Of a stretch of DNA of 64,000 bases, positions 45,051 to 55,262 are shown one piece after another. The stretch's first letter is position 1; every line of letters starts with the position of its first letter. A program made the translations under genes and the position numbers. The stretch comes from Osmia lignaria lignaria. Taxonomy: Eukaryota > Arthropoda > Insecta > Hymenoptera > Megachilidae. The notes beneath the pieces were generated by a model that searched no databases, had not been told where the DNA came from, and saw only the letters and a program-made list of their open reading frames with translations. The stretch covers positions 3,534,001-3,598,000 of the forward strand of contig NC_135036.1 in assembly GCF_051020975.1 (NCBI RefSeq). Reading direction: 5' to 3'.

Positions 45051-45884
45051 AAGCGTCTTGCGCTAGATGACACTGCTTTATCTCTAGCATCAACTGTGGT
45101 AGATGACCCGGAAAGTATCATAGGATTCATCAGGTGTTTCAAGACTGTTGTTAGGCGGGTCCGTCCTGAAATCGATGTCATGGAAGGTCTGCATGCTTTA
45201 TATACAGACATGAATAAGAATTTCAAGAGTTTATTGGATGAGTACGCTCAGCAACGTGATCACACGCTGAAGATAAATGATCAAATGAGGACGACATCAG
45301 AACGCCTGTCGGGACTGACGGAGACAGTCGAGACGTTTGCTTTGAAGGCTGCGAAACTCGATCTATTACCACCTCCCAAGACCCTACAGGACTCAGAGAT
45401 ATCGATGCCTGTCACATTCCCCATGGAACCAGGGCAAAAAATTAATTATGTGAGTCTCGATAAAGAAGGGGAGTACAAAGGTTACTATGTCCTGAAAGTG
45501 GCTGAGGGGAAAATTCAAACGGTAGTCCCTCCATCTAATCACCCTGAGCTTGCTGGACTTGAGACTTTCAAGGCTGCCCTCCAACATATTTTTGTTAATT
45601 TGGACCAGTCTCAAATTCTCAACCGATTAGCGGGGAATCTAACATATCGAAGACTTTTTACCATACCAGCTGGAAATGAAAGAATGGCTCTACTTCAGGC
45701 TCTAGCTAAAGGATTCCAGAAGAAGGAATTCCAATGGATGTATTCTCCCCCTCGTGTTTAAGTCTACTGTTACGTGTAAGACAACGCCTCAGGGACACTT
45801 GAAAGAGTTATGTTTACATTTCGTTCGTTCCTTTATTTTTATAGCATAGATTATAGTACACAATCTCTTATCCTAAAGATTTAG
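45051..45884 (+). pseudogene. Phosphoprotein-like gene, segment 2 with 3' UTR
   Basis: Open from the junction (LALDDTALSLASTVVDDPES) to a stop at 45759. A central stretch (YTDMNKNFKSLLDEYAQQRD, MRTTSERLSGLTETVETF) looks like a coiled coil, and a compact C-terminal domain follows (NRLAGNLTYRRLFTIP ... FQWMYSPPRV). It has no break over 235 codons. A 122-base untranslated tail runs straight into 38 A. No AATAAA or ATTAAA lies in the tail, so the poly(A) was not made by normal host 3' processing. That suits a viral mRNA polyadenylated by polymerase stuttering, but the protein itself is unidentified. Confidence 0.45.

Positions 45885-45922
<38 letters not shown>
45885..45922 (+). repeat. Poly(A) tail of 38 A
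   Basis: An unbroken run of A ending segment 2. It indicates that the upstream DNA is a reverse-transcribed RNA end, and its purity suggests a recent insertion. Confidence 0.85.
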
Positions 45923-45924
<2 letters not shown>

Positions 45925-46146
45925 ACCACAAAGGTGCCGCTTGGGGTTCGCCTCAACGGTGCCATGTGCCAACCCCTCCTCCTCGTGGTGTGGTCCGGGC
46001 ACCGTATTTTCCGGTGGCGGACGGGGCTCTGGCTTAGCGGGGGAAACCCCGCTGTGGCCCGTCGGGTTGCCACCCCGTCGGGCCTCATACTGCTGGCGCG
46101 TCTACAAATAATAGGTATTATCTCCGGCGGGGGCCTCGGCCCGCCG
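45923..46146. other. GC-rich sequence between poly(A) and Transib
   Basis: Very GC-rich (GTGGCCCGTCGGGTTGCCAC and similar inverted pieces). It may be part of an R1-type LINE UTR; no second copy here to prove it. Confidence 0.3.
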
Positions 46147-46181
46147 CACAGTGGGGCAGAATCCCTAAAACGTGGTCAAAA
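46147..46181 (+). repeat. Transib left terminal inverted repeat
   Basis: Begins CACAGTGGGGCAGAATCC and is an exact inverse of 49774-49808. Its first seven bases equal the consensus heptamer of V(D)J recombination signals. Confidence 0.95.
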
Positions 46182-46415
46182 GTCAAAAAATAAAGTTTGT
46201 GTTTAAGGTATATGAAATACTAGGTTGGCTAGACTGATATTGAAGGGCCTAAAATGTACAGTTAGAAAGGTCCGTCCCCTTATACCTGCGCTGGTATTCC
46301 AGTCGCAAAGTGGCCTTCGTACAAGCAGCAGTTATAGTGTGCAGAAGCGAAAATCGATAGACAAATTCAAAGGGACGCCAAAGTTTTTAGAGAACAGATA
46401 TTTTAATTCTGTAAA

Positions 46416-49358
46416 ATGGAATCTTCTGCGGAATGTAAGTATAATTTCAATATGTTTCACGAAGTTTTTATGTAGATAACGAGAAAAGTTAATGGCAAAT
46501 AATTATAGTAAAGAAAAATGCACATCTGTATACAAAAGATTCTAGAAAAAGGTGTAAAAGTAATATAATTCTACAGAATTCTGCAGCGTGCTTATTACAC
46601 ATTATAGTTTATACTATTGACTAATGAAGTAAATCAAGAACAGCTGCACCTAGCTGCACCTTTGGTTTTTATAAAGCTGTAAACTATTATCGATTAAACG
46701 TACACGTTAATCTATTGAGGCTCATGGCTAGTACAGTAGAGATGGCGGAAAACCAATTACTAGATTCATGGCATAAGATAAAAATAAGATCTACATGTCT
46801 CTCCTTTTTGTTTTTTAACTTGTTTATACAAAATTGTTTAAACAATTTCTTTTGATTATCAGTTTGTGCAAAATCTGACTATGCCACTCGATTCTATAAA
46901 AAATATAATGAAAATTTTATTCTCGTCATTTTTTTGCTGCGAGCCTTCCTTTGTAATATACAGGGTGGCCCATTTTTTGCTCATAATTTTTTTTCCATTT
47001 CCTCGTGTAGCTGATCGAAAAATTCGCTGAGATAGGTATAACAACATGACCTTGAAGTGTCCTTAAGCTTCAAAAATTAAAATTTTGCGTAAAATTTATG
47101 GTTTTATTTCTAAATTGGTGCGAACTCTACTGAAAAATGTATATACGATTTACAAAATCTGTTCCGTGCAGATCGTTAAATGGACCACTCTGTATGTAAA
47201 CATGTGTTGTCAATGGGTAATTAATTAATCTATATGTTTCAGCTTCTGCTGCTCAAGCTGGAAGAATTGGCTTGACAAGGAAAGAAATCTTTTTGCTGTT
47301 AAAGGACCATTTCAACGACAATATAACGGTTTCATACGAAAAAATTGAATCCGTTATGTCGGAAAAGTTTCAACTTGTAACTACACGTTACCGCAAGCCA
47401 TGAAGCAGGACATACGCAAATTATTGCACGATTTAAAAGTGAAATGGCAACAAGTTCATAGAATGGAAGAGAGATTTTTTAATAAAAATAGGGAATGGTT
47501 GGACGTATTCGTTGTTTTCACGAAGGAAGAGGAAATTGCGGAAACATCCACAAAAAAAGATTCAGGTCGTCCATCTTCAGATTTTTCAACTTCCAGTGAG
47601 AGAACAAAGCGAAGAAGAACTGAAGGTATTCGTTCAAAAACAAACGTAGAAGAACTGTGTTATGCGACACAAATGAATCTTCGAGCTGCAGGACAATTGG
47701 ACGCTGCTAAGGTTCTACAGGATATGACAGTGAGCCCGTCAAAAGCTCAGAAATACAGGAAATGTGTACAATCGATTTCCGAAAATACTTTTACAGGTGA
47801 TTCTGCTTTATCATTGTTGATTGAATTGAAATTTTCAAGAAGTCAATACCAACTACAACGAAGTGCATGTCTACAAAATAATTGCAAGGTATTTCCATCA
47901 TACAAAAAAGTACAAGAAGCAAAACATAATTGTTACCCACCTAAGTCAGAAATGACAATAACCGAAAATTGCGGCGAAATAAAATTGCAGGCCTTATTAG
48001 ACCATACAGCTGAACGTATTTTATTAACACAAATCGATGTAATCAAAAGCTTGAGTCCTGAACAGGTGCAAAATATGATTTTGATTTGCAAGTGGGGGTG
48101 TGATGGCAGTTCAGGTCAGAGTACATACAAACGGAAATTTAGTGATGATAGTGGAAGCCAATCAGATGCAAATGTTTTTTTCACTTCACTTGTACCACTC
48201 CAACTTTTATCTACGAATGAAGAAAATAATAAAATTGTAATTTGGAAGAATCCGAGACCTTCGTCTCCTAGGTTCTGCAGGCCAATTAAAATCAAATTTT
48301 TACACGAAACAACAGAAGGTACTGTAAAAGAAACAGACGATATTAAACGGCAAGAAAGTGAACTAACCACTTTTAAAACAATTTTTGATGGGAAATGCAT
48401 TTCAGTTGTATATCAACTTGCATTAACCATGATCGATGGTAAAGTATGCAATGCCATTACTGGCACGTTATCAACGCAACGTTGCTATTTATGTGGAGCA
48501 ACGTCAAAAGACTTCAACGATATTGATGCAGTCTTGCAAAAGACAGTTAATGTAACCAATTTGCAATTTGGGTTATCCACACTTCATGCATGGATACGGT
48601 TCTTTGAATGTTGCCTGCATTTGTCGTACAAACTAGACTTGCAAAAATGGCAATCTCGAAATGAGGAAGACAAATTACAAGTGGAGAGGAGAAAAAGGAA
48701 CATTCAGGAAGGTTTTCGTGTGAAATTGGGACTGATCGTCGATAAACCGAAGCCTGGGTATGGCAGTACGAATGATGGAAATACTGCTCGCCGCTTTTTC
48801 GAAAATTCGTCTGTTTCTGCATCAATAACAGGAGTAGACGAAGACTTAATAAAACGATTTCATACAATATTACAGACGATTTCATGCGGATATGAAATTA
48901 ATCTTCCAAAATTTCAACAATACACATTAAACACAGCCCGTAAATTTGTTCACTTGTACCCATGGTACTATATGCCCACTTCAGTGCATAAATTATTAAT
49001 GCATGGAACAGAAATTATAGATTCCTCAATTTTACCCATTGGACAAATGTCCGAAGATGCACAGGAGTCTTGCCACAAATATTTTAAACGATTCCGAGAA
49101 GACTTTTCACGCAAATGCTCGCGAACGAAAAATATGGAAGACGTCCTTCTACGAATGTTGGTCTCTTCAGACCCATTCGTTTCCAGCCAACGACAACTGC
49201 CAAAAAAAAAACTAAGATCATTATCTTCCGAAGCAATAGAATTGTTAATTCCGCCTAAAGTTAGGAATGTAACCTCCGATACAATAGAAAATATTAATAT
49301 TCCACAATCGTCTACTGACGAAAACTCTGATAATTCAACTGACGATGATGAATATTAA
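46416..49358 (+). CDS. Transib transposase (RAG1-core relative), one frameshift
   Basis: Exon 1 is 46416-46434 (MESSAE plus one base), the intron 46435-47242 (GTAAGT...TTTCAG), and exon 2 starts SAAQAGRIGLTRKEIFLLLK. Near 47398 a one-base shift puts a TGA in frame (after TTRYRKP); from the ATG at 47400 the frame is open for 652 codons. Core motifs: KWGCDGSSGQS (Asp at residue 235 of the 652), IWKNPRPSSPRFCRPIKI, LTMIDGKVCNAITGT (Asp 346) with CYLCGAT, GYGSTNDGNTARRFF, SITGVDEDLIKRF, and ILPIGQMSEDAQESCHKYFK (Glu 552). The Asp-Asp spacing of 111 is close to that of RAG1 (D600-D708), and the blocks line up with the RAG1 core. It acts in the nucleus as a cut-and-paste transposase. All catalytic residues are present; only the frameshift prevents a full-length product, unless translation starts at 47400. 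Confidence 0.93.
46961..47192. mobile_element. MITE in the Transib intron
   Basis: 232 bases with inverted ends CAGGGTGGCCCATTTT and, inverted from the right, CAGAGTGGTCCATTTAAC, flanked by TA. No gene. Lying in the intron, it need not disturb the transposase mRNA. Confidence 0.8.
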
Positions 49359-49410
49359 ATAATTAAGTTATAATTGATTTAAAATGTACAATTTTGTAAT
49401 AATTTGTTTA

Positions 49411-49416
49411 AATAAA
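49411..49416 (+). terminator. Polyadenylation signal of the Transib gene
   Basis: AATAAA, 53 bases after the transposase stop codon and inside the element. Confidence 0.6.
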
Positions 49417-49773
49417 ACTATTTGTTATCAATAATGCCACAAACTTCATAATATATAAACATTTTGAGCAATAAGTAACCCTAATTCCTGTAAATTTGAA
49501 GCCAACTATTCCTCACTCGGAAAATAAGTAATTATTAATCATTTATCCTTCTGTAATAAACTTTTAAAATGTTGCTGCCTGTTACTAACTTACTTTTCCG
49601 TGCAGTATACGATTCTGTAGTCACAAATTGCAAAGAATGTAATTTTGAAACAATTTGTTTAAAAAAAAATGTTTAAACAAATCATTTTTGCAATTCCGAC
49701 TTCAAATTCGTAATCTGCGGTCCAAATTACCCTAATATATAGAACCTTGTACAAATCGTATAGAATCTTCATA

Positions 49774-49808
49774 TTTTGACCACGTTTTAGGGATTCTGCC
49801 CCACTGTG
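49774..49808 (-). repeat. Transib right terminal inverted repeat
   Basis: Exact inverse of 46147-46181 over 35 bases, ending CCACTGTG. Confidence 0.95.
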
Positions 49809-50500
49809 CGTCATCGCGGGATATCCGCCAGCCCCATCGACCCCGAGCACCGGTGTATCGAAGATCGATAATCGATCTATCCCATTGCCGGAAGAGGCCC
49901 CCTTCCTAGTCCCATCCCCTCCCCAAACCATCCCGCGACGGTTTCGTCGTCGCAGCAGCGACGGCGAACCGTCATTGAGCCCGAGGCTATCGTTGCGATT
50001 AAGAGAGTAAGAGAGTTTGAGATAGGCGATTTATCGAGTGTTGAGAGAGAGTGCAAGAAGTTTTGGGTGAGTCCCTTACCGTATTAATATTGTAAAAAGC
50101 GAGATCGAGGCAACGGCTATTTTCTCCGCCCGCGCATTGTTCGAAGTAGAGACGGCTCCCCCTTTTCGCTCTTCCCCCCCTTTGATTTTCCGACCACAGT
50201 CATTTCCTCATTCGCGTAACGTAGGCGAACTTTCCCGCGAACCCCTCTTCCGACCCTAGAGATTTCCCTTCCCACAATAATCCTCCTTGCGTACTCCCCC
50301 GCGAAGTATTGTACGGACGTAAGTGCCCCGAGACCCATCCCCTGTAAGACACCCACGAACCCCTTTTCCCTTTCGATTTTGATCGCCACACCGAGTGGCT
50401 GGCGCCCAACGTTTGTGAGAGAATATTGTAGAGTAAAGTTTGCGAATAGAATCTTGTATAGAGTGAACCCCCGAAGAGGGTCACAATATATATTTGTTAA
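49809..50500 (+). mobile_element. LTR family B, copy 2 (partial)
   Basis: CCAGCCCCATCGACCCCGAG, AATCGATCTATCCC and TTGCCGGAAGAGGCCC match 30120-30220 in LTR B, and similarity continues to about 30790 (AGAGGGTCACAA). It starts exactly at the Transib end and lacks the LTR's first 950 bases. Non-coding. Confidence 0.75.
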
Positions 50501-50673
50501 AGAATATAAATTTTTTTTACAATCTATTCTACAAACTGACTTTACATAATGTTTACAACTTTGAAATATAATCCTGTATATCTAAGAAGAAAATAAAACA
50601 AAACGGAGATACACCGATGTAAATAGTCTGTAATTCAGTGTTTCCAAGAACACGTTGTTGATACTTGTATGTA

Positions 50674-51460
50674 CAGTCAACCCTCCTATAACGCGGTACT
50701 CTCAGAACGCGGTTTCCATATAACGCGGAGCTGAAAATGCGACAGCCCTCCTATAACGCGGTACTCTCAGAACGCAGTTTCCATATAACGCGAAGCTGAA
50801 AATGCGACAGCCCTCCTATAACACGATACTCTTACAGCGCGGTTTCCGTCAACAGCATCACAGTTCAGTGTTATAAACTGTGTTTATGAACTTTTGAAGT
50901 TTACTTATATGCATTGTTCATTGTGATTAGAAAAATTACACTAATTACATTTGCATTCTTCTAATTTTGGATTGCTTAGCTCCCTATAGAGAGGTTTTAG
51001 TGGAGTTAGAAAAAAAAGCTACAATCGAAAACCAATATGAAGATGCGCCAAGTGAGGAAGACATTTTGCCTATTAAAAGAAGACGAGTTAGGCGACTCAT
51101 ATTATCTGACAGCGAGGATGAGTGTTGAAAGATTAAATTTTACAAAAGTCTTTCTTGTTTTTGTTGGAAAACAGTTTTTCAGTTTAGTTTTGGTATCATT
51201 TCTTTATATAAACTCTTCAATTCAATAAAAATAATTTATAATTTATCTTGTCCTTATTGGTCTCCATATAACGCGGTACGAATAATGTGATTTGTACTAA
51301 TTCTGCGTTTCTTATAGCGCGGTTTCCATACAACGCGGTAGACGGTTTCCATAGAACGCGCTACGAATTAGCCTGGTTTGTACGGTTAAATCCGAGTTTC
51401 TTATAGCGCGGTTTCCATATAACGCGGTACGCACTCACCGCGTTATAGGAGGGTTGACTG
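50674..51460 (+). mobile_element. Pogo/Tigger-like element, internally deleted
   Basis: Inverted ends CAGTCAACCCTCCTATAACG / CGTTATAGGAGGGTTGACTG, flanked by TA. Both ends carry several sub-repeats: about three 65-base units with CTCCTATAACGCGGTACTCT and TTTCCATATAACGCGGAGCT on the left, and four GCGGTTTCCATA units on the right. Only the C-terminal tail of the transposase remains. Confidence 0.85.
50980..51128 (+). pseudogene. Pogo/Tigger transposase C-terminal tail
   Basis: The frame reads LAPYREVLVELEKKATIENQ, then a Glu/Asp-rich part and KRRRVRRLILSDSEDEC-stop. Basic cluster followed by an acidic end is usual for pogo-type transposase tails. The DNA-binding and DDE domains are deleted. 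Confidence 0.55.
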
Positions 51461-51909
51461 TACATGTATACAAGAAACAGTAGAGAATCGACGACTGCAT
51501 GCTGACTCATACACCGGTAGAGACACGTAGGCATACGTAGAATTCAATGTAGTAGTAACAATAGTTTCTCACGAATATCTCGGAAACTAAAGCTTTCCGT
51601 TAATTATGCATAATGAAAAAGTTGGTCAGAATCATGCCCCCGACAACATATTAAAAGGTCATTGAAATCGTCCAATCTTAAGATTAAAAACTTTCTGCAT
51701 TTTGCAATAACAATGAAAAAATGAAAACTTTTTTTGAAATGGGACCAATCGGAAGACATACCCTACAAGATGCCAAAGGTTTCGTTCCGATAGGTCCATT
51801 CATCTCGGAGTAATCTCTGAACGCACACAGAAAAAAATACATACTGATCGAATTGAGTAACCTCCTCCTTCTCGAAGTTGGTTAAAAAAGATAACTTTAT
51901 AGCAGTATA
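51461..51909. other. Non-coding flank with an inverted satellite unit
   Basis: At 51730-51840 (GGGACCAATCGGAAGACATA ...) lies a reverse-complement copy of the satellite units seen at 12900-13320. The last 60 bases match the tandem unit that continues after the IS630-type element. Confidence 0.55.
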
Positions 51910-52772
51910 CAGGATGTCCCGTAACGCATTTTCACCCTCTCAGGTGGTGGTTGGTGGGGTGATTCTGAACAACTTTTTCCTTTGCGAAAAAGTGGTTTGA
52001 AGCTTCCTTTTTGAATTATTAAGCAAAAACACTTACCAATCCGAGCGCGTATAGCGCGCGGGCTCAGGGACGGCAGCGTCGGCTACGACAACGGGGCTTG
52101 ACGCAGGTCGCGAACAAACGGCTCGGCGCCTCGTTAGCATAGCACAATAAAAAAATTGAAGTAGTTAAACATTTTTTGTTGTTGTTGAAAAGGAATACGG
52201 AATCTAATCTCTTGTCGCCTGTTATTATGTAAAAAAGGAAATTTTAAACATTCTAAATAACAAATAAAAATGTTTGAAATGAAATAATGAATAAAAATTT
52301 TAAAACAATTTCAATGAAACTTACCCATTCGTTCGTAAATGTACCTGCTATGCTGAAAGCAGATAATTCCTACCTGGGTCTATCCTGGGTTATTATGTCG
52401 GTCTTCATCACTCGACGAAGAAACAGGTGTGCGGAACAGTTGATTTGATGGTCGTGCTAGTGAACTCGCCTCGTTTATTGCACTTAGGTATTGCACTTAC
52501 GCAGCCCTTTTCGGGGTCAATTTTTTCACTAAAACGACTGCACAAAATCACTGTCACTTTTCACGCACTTTAACCTGACTTGAATTATTATTGTACGTAA
52601 ATAACTAAATTCAATTGAATTGTCTTTACGTACAGCTGAACTTTTTTATTGAAAAACGTCGTGGTACAAAAAAGTCTCTTCAACTGTTTTCGCTTTCCCT
52701 TTCCCTCGGGCCGCGACTTCGCGCAACACGTAAGCTATTAGCTGCGACGTCACAAACGTTTAATAAATTGCT

Positions 52773-52854
52773 GGCCCCTTTCGGGGCCGATTGTTTTAAT
52801 CGATGAACCAATGTTTCCTCTACGTGTAAACAATGGGTGGCCCCGAAAGGGGCC
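52773..52854. promoter_or_regulatory. Twin GGCCCC/GGGGCC hairpins upstream of the transposase
   Basis: GGCCCCTTTCGGGGCC (52773-52788) and GGCCCCGAAAGGGGCC (52839-52854) are perfect hairpins whose loops are mutual complements, each followed by GATTGTTTTAA. They stand just inside the left arm, about 420 bases before the transposase ATG. A role in expression or protein binding is a guess. Confidence 0.5.
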
Positions 52855-53268
52855 GATTGTTTTAAAGTATGAAGGGTTCAATGTATCCCCCTTCATGCTG
52901 TATGCAAATTGCAGCGCGTGAAGCAACCGACCGCTGCACCTTCCGCAATGTTTCCACGCTGATGTTTGCGACGGCACCATGAATTAGTGCCATCGCCTGG
53001 TCCGCCGTTTCAAACTTTGGAAATGTTTATTGTTCCAACCATTCGAAAAATCGACAACGTCGAGTTTTTTCCAGCCAGGTAAACCCTCGGATGTCGAAGT
53101 TACTGTAACACCTTTGCCGATTGCTAATTGACCCTTCGGAAAAACCCACTTTGGGGATGAAGCGAAAAATTCAAATTCAGGTAAACCAATGTCATAAACC
53201 TCGTATAAAAACCGTCAAACTGTTGGAACAGAAATCATTTTCAAAGTGAAAAGCAAGGTGAAAACATC

Positions 53269-54183
53269 ATGCAGCGTTCAACGGAGGGATATTATAACAT
53301 GTTTTGCATTTATGTGGAATGCAATTACAATTCAAATCTTGCTGCCGCGCAATATTGCGAACAGTACGGAGCCGTAAATGCACCAAGTGCTCCGACTTTT
53401 CGGCACCTTGCCTCGCGCCTTCGTAGTACAGGATCGCTGGTACCAGGCACAACAGATACCGGCCGCACCACCCGTTCCCCCGTAGCTCAGCAAGAAAATG
53501 TTCTTGCTGAGTTCGAGGAAGATCCGACCACCAGCATACGCGAGGTCAGCCGACGCACCAAGTAAGTAATAATTTAAAGTAATTATAATAATTTTAATAT
53601 GAAAATAGAATTCTTGTTTTAATATTTTTGTTTCATTTTAGTGTCAACCGTTCAACCGTGCACCGGATCGTGCAGGAGAATAAATTACACCCCTACAAAC
53701 AAGTGCGGGTGCAGCATCTGTACCCGCAAGATTACATCCAGCGGATGGAGTATTCCCGGTGGTTGTTGGGAAAAATCGAACGGAACCCGTCGTTCTGCAC
53801 GTCTGTTTTGTGGACAGATGAAGCCCTCTTTACACGAGAGGGGTGCTTCAATGCCCACAATTCACACGTGTGGAGCGACGAGAATCCGCACGCGATTCGC
53901 CCACATGCAGCGCAGCACCGCTGGTCATTAAATGTATGGGCCGGGATTTGCGGCGATTTTATCATTGGGCCGTACATTCTACCCAGTAGATTGGACGGTC
54001 CAGCATACAGAGTGTTTTTAGAACATGTCCTTCCGGATCTCATGGAGAGAATTCCTCCCGAAATTCGGAGGGACATGTTCTACCAACATGATGGTTCACC
54101 TGCACATTTCGCCGTAAATGTTCGTGAGTATCTACATGAAGCCTTCCAAGAGAAGAGGGAAAGGGAAAGCGAAGACAGTTGAA
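53269..54183 (+). CDS. IS630/Tc1-type transposase, C-terminus lost
   Basis: Exon 1 is 53269-53561 (MQRSTEGYYNMFCIYVECNY; an HTH of the DUF4817-type region, PSAPTFRHLASRLRSTGSLV), the intron 53562-53641 (GTAAGT...TTTTAG, 80 bases) and exon 2 starts in NVNRSTVHRIVQENKLHPY. The DDE domain shows SVLWTDEALFTREG (first Asp), WSLNVWAGICGDFIIGPYIL and MFYQHDGSPAHFA (second Asp). The frame ends EKRERESEDS, and these last codons are part of the right inverted-repeat arm; the third catalytic residue is absent. No internal stop or shift in 278 codons. AATAAA at 54212. The protein should bind DNA but not catalyse. Confidence 0.88.
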
Positions 54184-54951
54184 GAAACTTTTTTGTACCA
54201 CGACGTTCTTCAATAAAAAAAGTTCAACTGTACATAAAGACAATTCAATTCAATTTAGTTCTTTACGTACAATAATAATTCAAGTCAGGTTAAAATGCGT
54301 GAAAAGTGACAGTGATTTTTTGTGGTCGTTTTAGTGAAAAAATTGACCCCGAAAAGGGCTACGTAAGTGCAAAACCTAAGTGCAATAAACGAGGCGAGTT
54401 CACTAGCACGACCATCAAATCAGCTGTTCCGCACACGTGTTTCTTCGTCGAGTGATGAAGACCGACATAATAACCCAGGATAGTCCCAGGTAGGAATTAT
54501 CTGCTTTCAGCATAGCAGGTACATTTACGAACAAATGGGTAAGTTTCATTGAAATTGTTTTAAAATTTTTATTCATTATTTCATTTCAAACATTTTTATT
54601 TGTTATTTAGAATGTTTAAAATTTCCTTTTTTACATAATAACAGGCGACAAGAGATTAGATTCCGTATTCCTTTTCAACAACAACAAAAAATGTTTAACT
54701 ACTTCAATTTTTTTATTGTGCTATGCTAACGAGGCGCCGAGCCGTTTGTTCGCGACCTACGTCAAGCCCTGCTGTCGTAGCCGACGCTGCCGTCCCTGAG
54801 CCCGCGCGCTATACGCGCTCGGATTGGTCAGTGTTTTTGCTTAATAATTCAAAAAGGAAGCTTCAAACCACTTTTTCGCAAAGGAAAGTTGTTCAGAATC
54901 ACCCCACCTACCACCACCTGAGGGGGTGAAAATGCTTTACGGGACACCCTG

Positions 54952-55262
54952 TATATATATTTTTAACATGTATCATTAAGATTTAAATTATATTTTTTTC
55001 TCTTATGCATACGGCGGAAGAACACCGTGATACATCGTCCGTGCGTGGATCAGCTGCTTGAGTTCGGGCAACACGAAATTTCAATTAAGAAGGGAGGAAA
55101 CGAAGATGCATTGTAACAACACGAAAAAAAGATCAGTTTATAGCAATACGTATATTTTTAACATGTATTATTACATTCCAGTTTTAAATTGTATTTTTTT
55201 TCTCTTATGCATAAGACGGAAAAAGACCGTGATACATCGTCCGTGCGTGGGTCAGCTGCAAC
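54952..55262. repeat. Tandem duplication of about 195 bases
   Basis: TATTTTTAACATGTATCATT ... GATACATCGTCCGTGCGTGG at 54955-55050 returns at 55150-55255 with few changes. The sequence before the second unit (AGTTTATAGCAATACGTA) matches the left flank of the IS630-type element (ACTTTATAGCAGTA), so that element entered one unit of the array. Confidence 0.75.

Larger units (their letters stand above)
46147..49808 (+). mobile_element. Transib copy 1, near-intact
   Basis: A 3662-base DNA transposon with perfect 35-bp terminal inverted repeats starting CACAGTGGGG, a two-exon transposase gene and AATAAA at 49411. The flanking 5-mers are CGCCG (46142-46146) and CGTCA (49809-49813), which match at only three of five positions; Transib normally leaves a 5-bp duplication. 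A 232-base MITE lies in its intron. Confidence 0.92.
51910..54951 (+). mobile_element. IS630/Tc1-type element with 0.8-kb inverted repeats
   Basis: 3042 bases from CAGGATGTCCCGTAACGC to GCTTTACGGGACACCCTG, flanked by TA (51908-51909, 54952-54953). Left arm 51910-52707 and right arm 54155-54951 are inverted copies. Between them lie a GC-hairpin region and a two-exon transposase gene whose end runs into the right arm. Confidence 0.9.

Noticed and set aside
45934..46206. 90-residue frame after the poly(A)
   Set aside because: GC-rich, runs across the Transib end, no domain.
47400..49358. Host RAG1-like gene
   Set aside because: Perfect terminal inverted repeats and Transib-specific blocks show it is a transposon gene, not a domesticated one.
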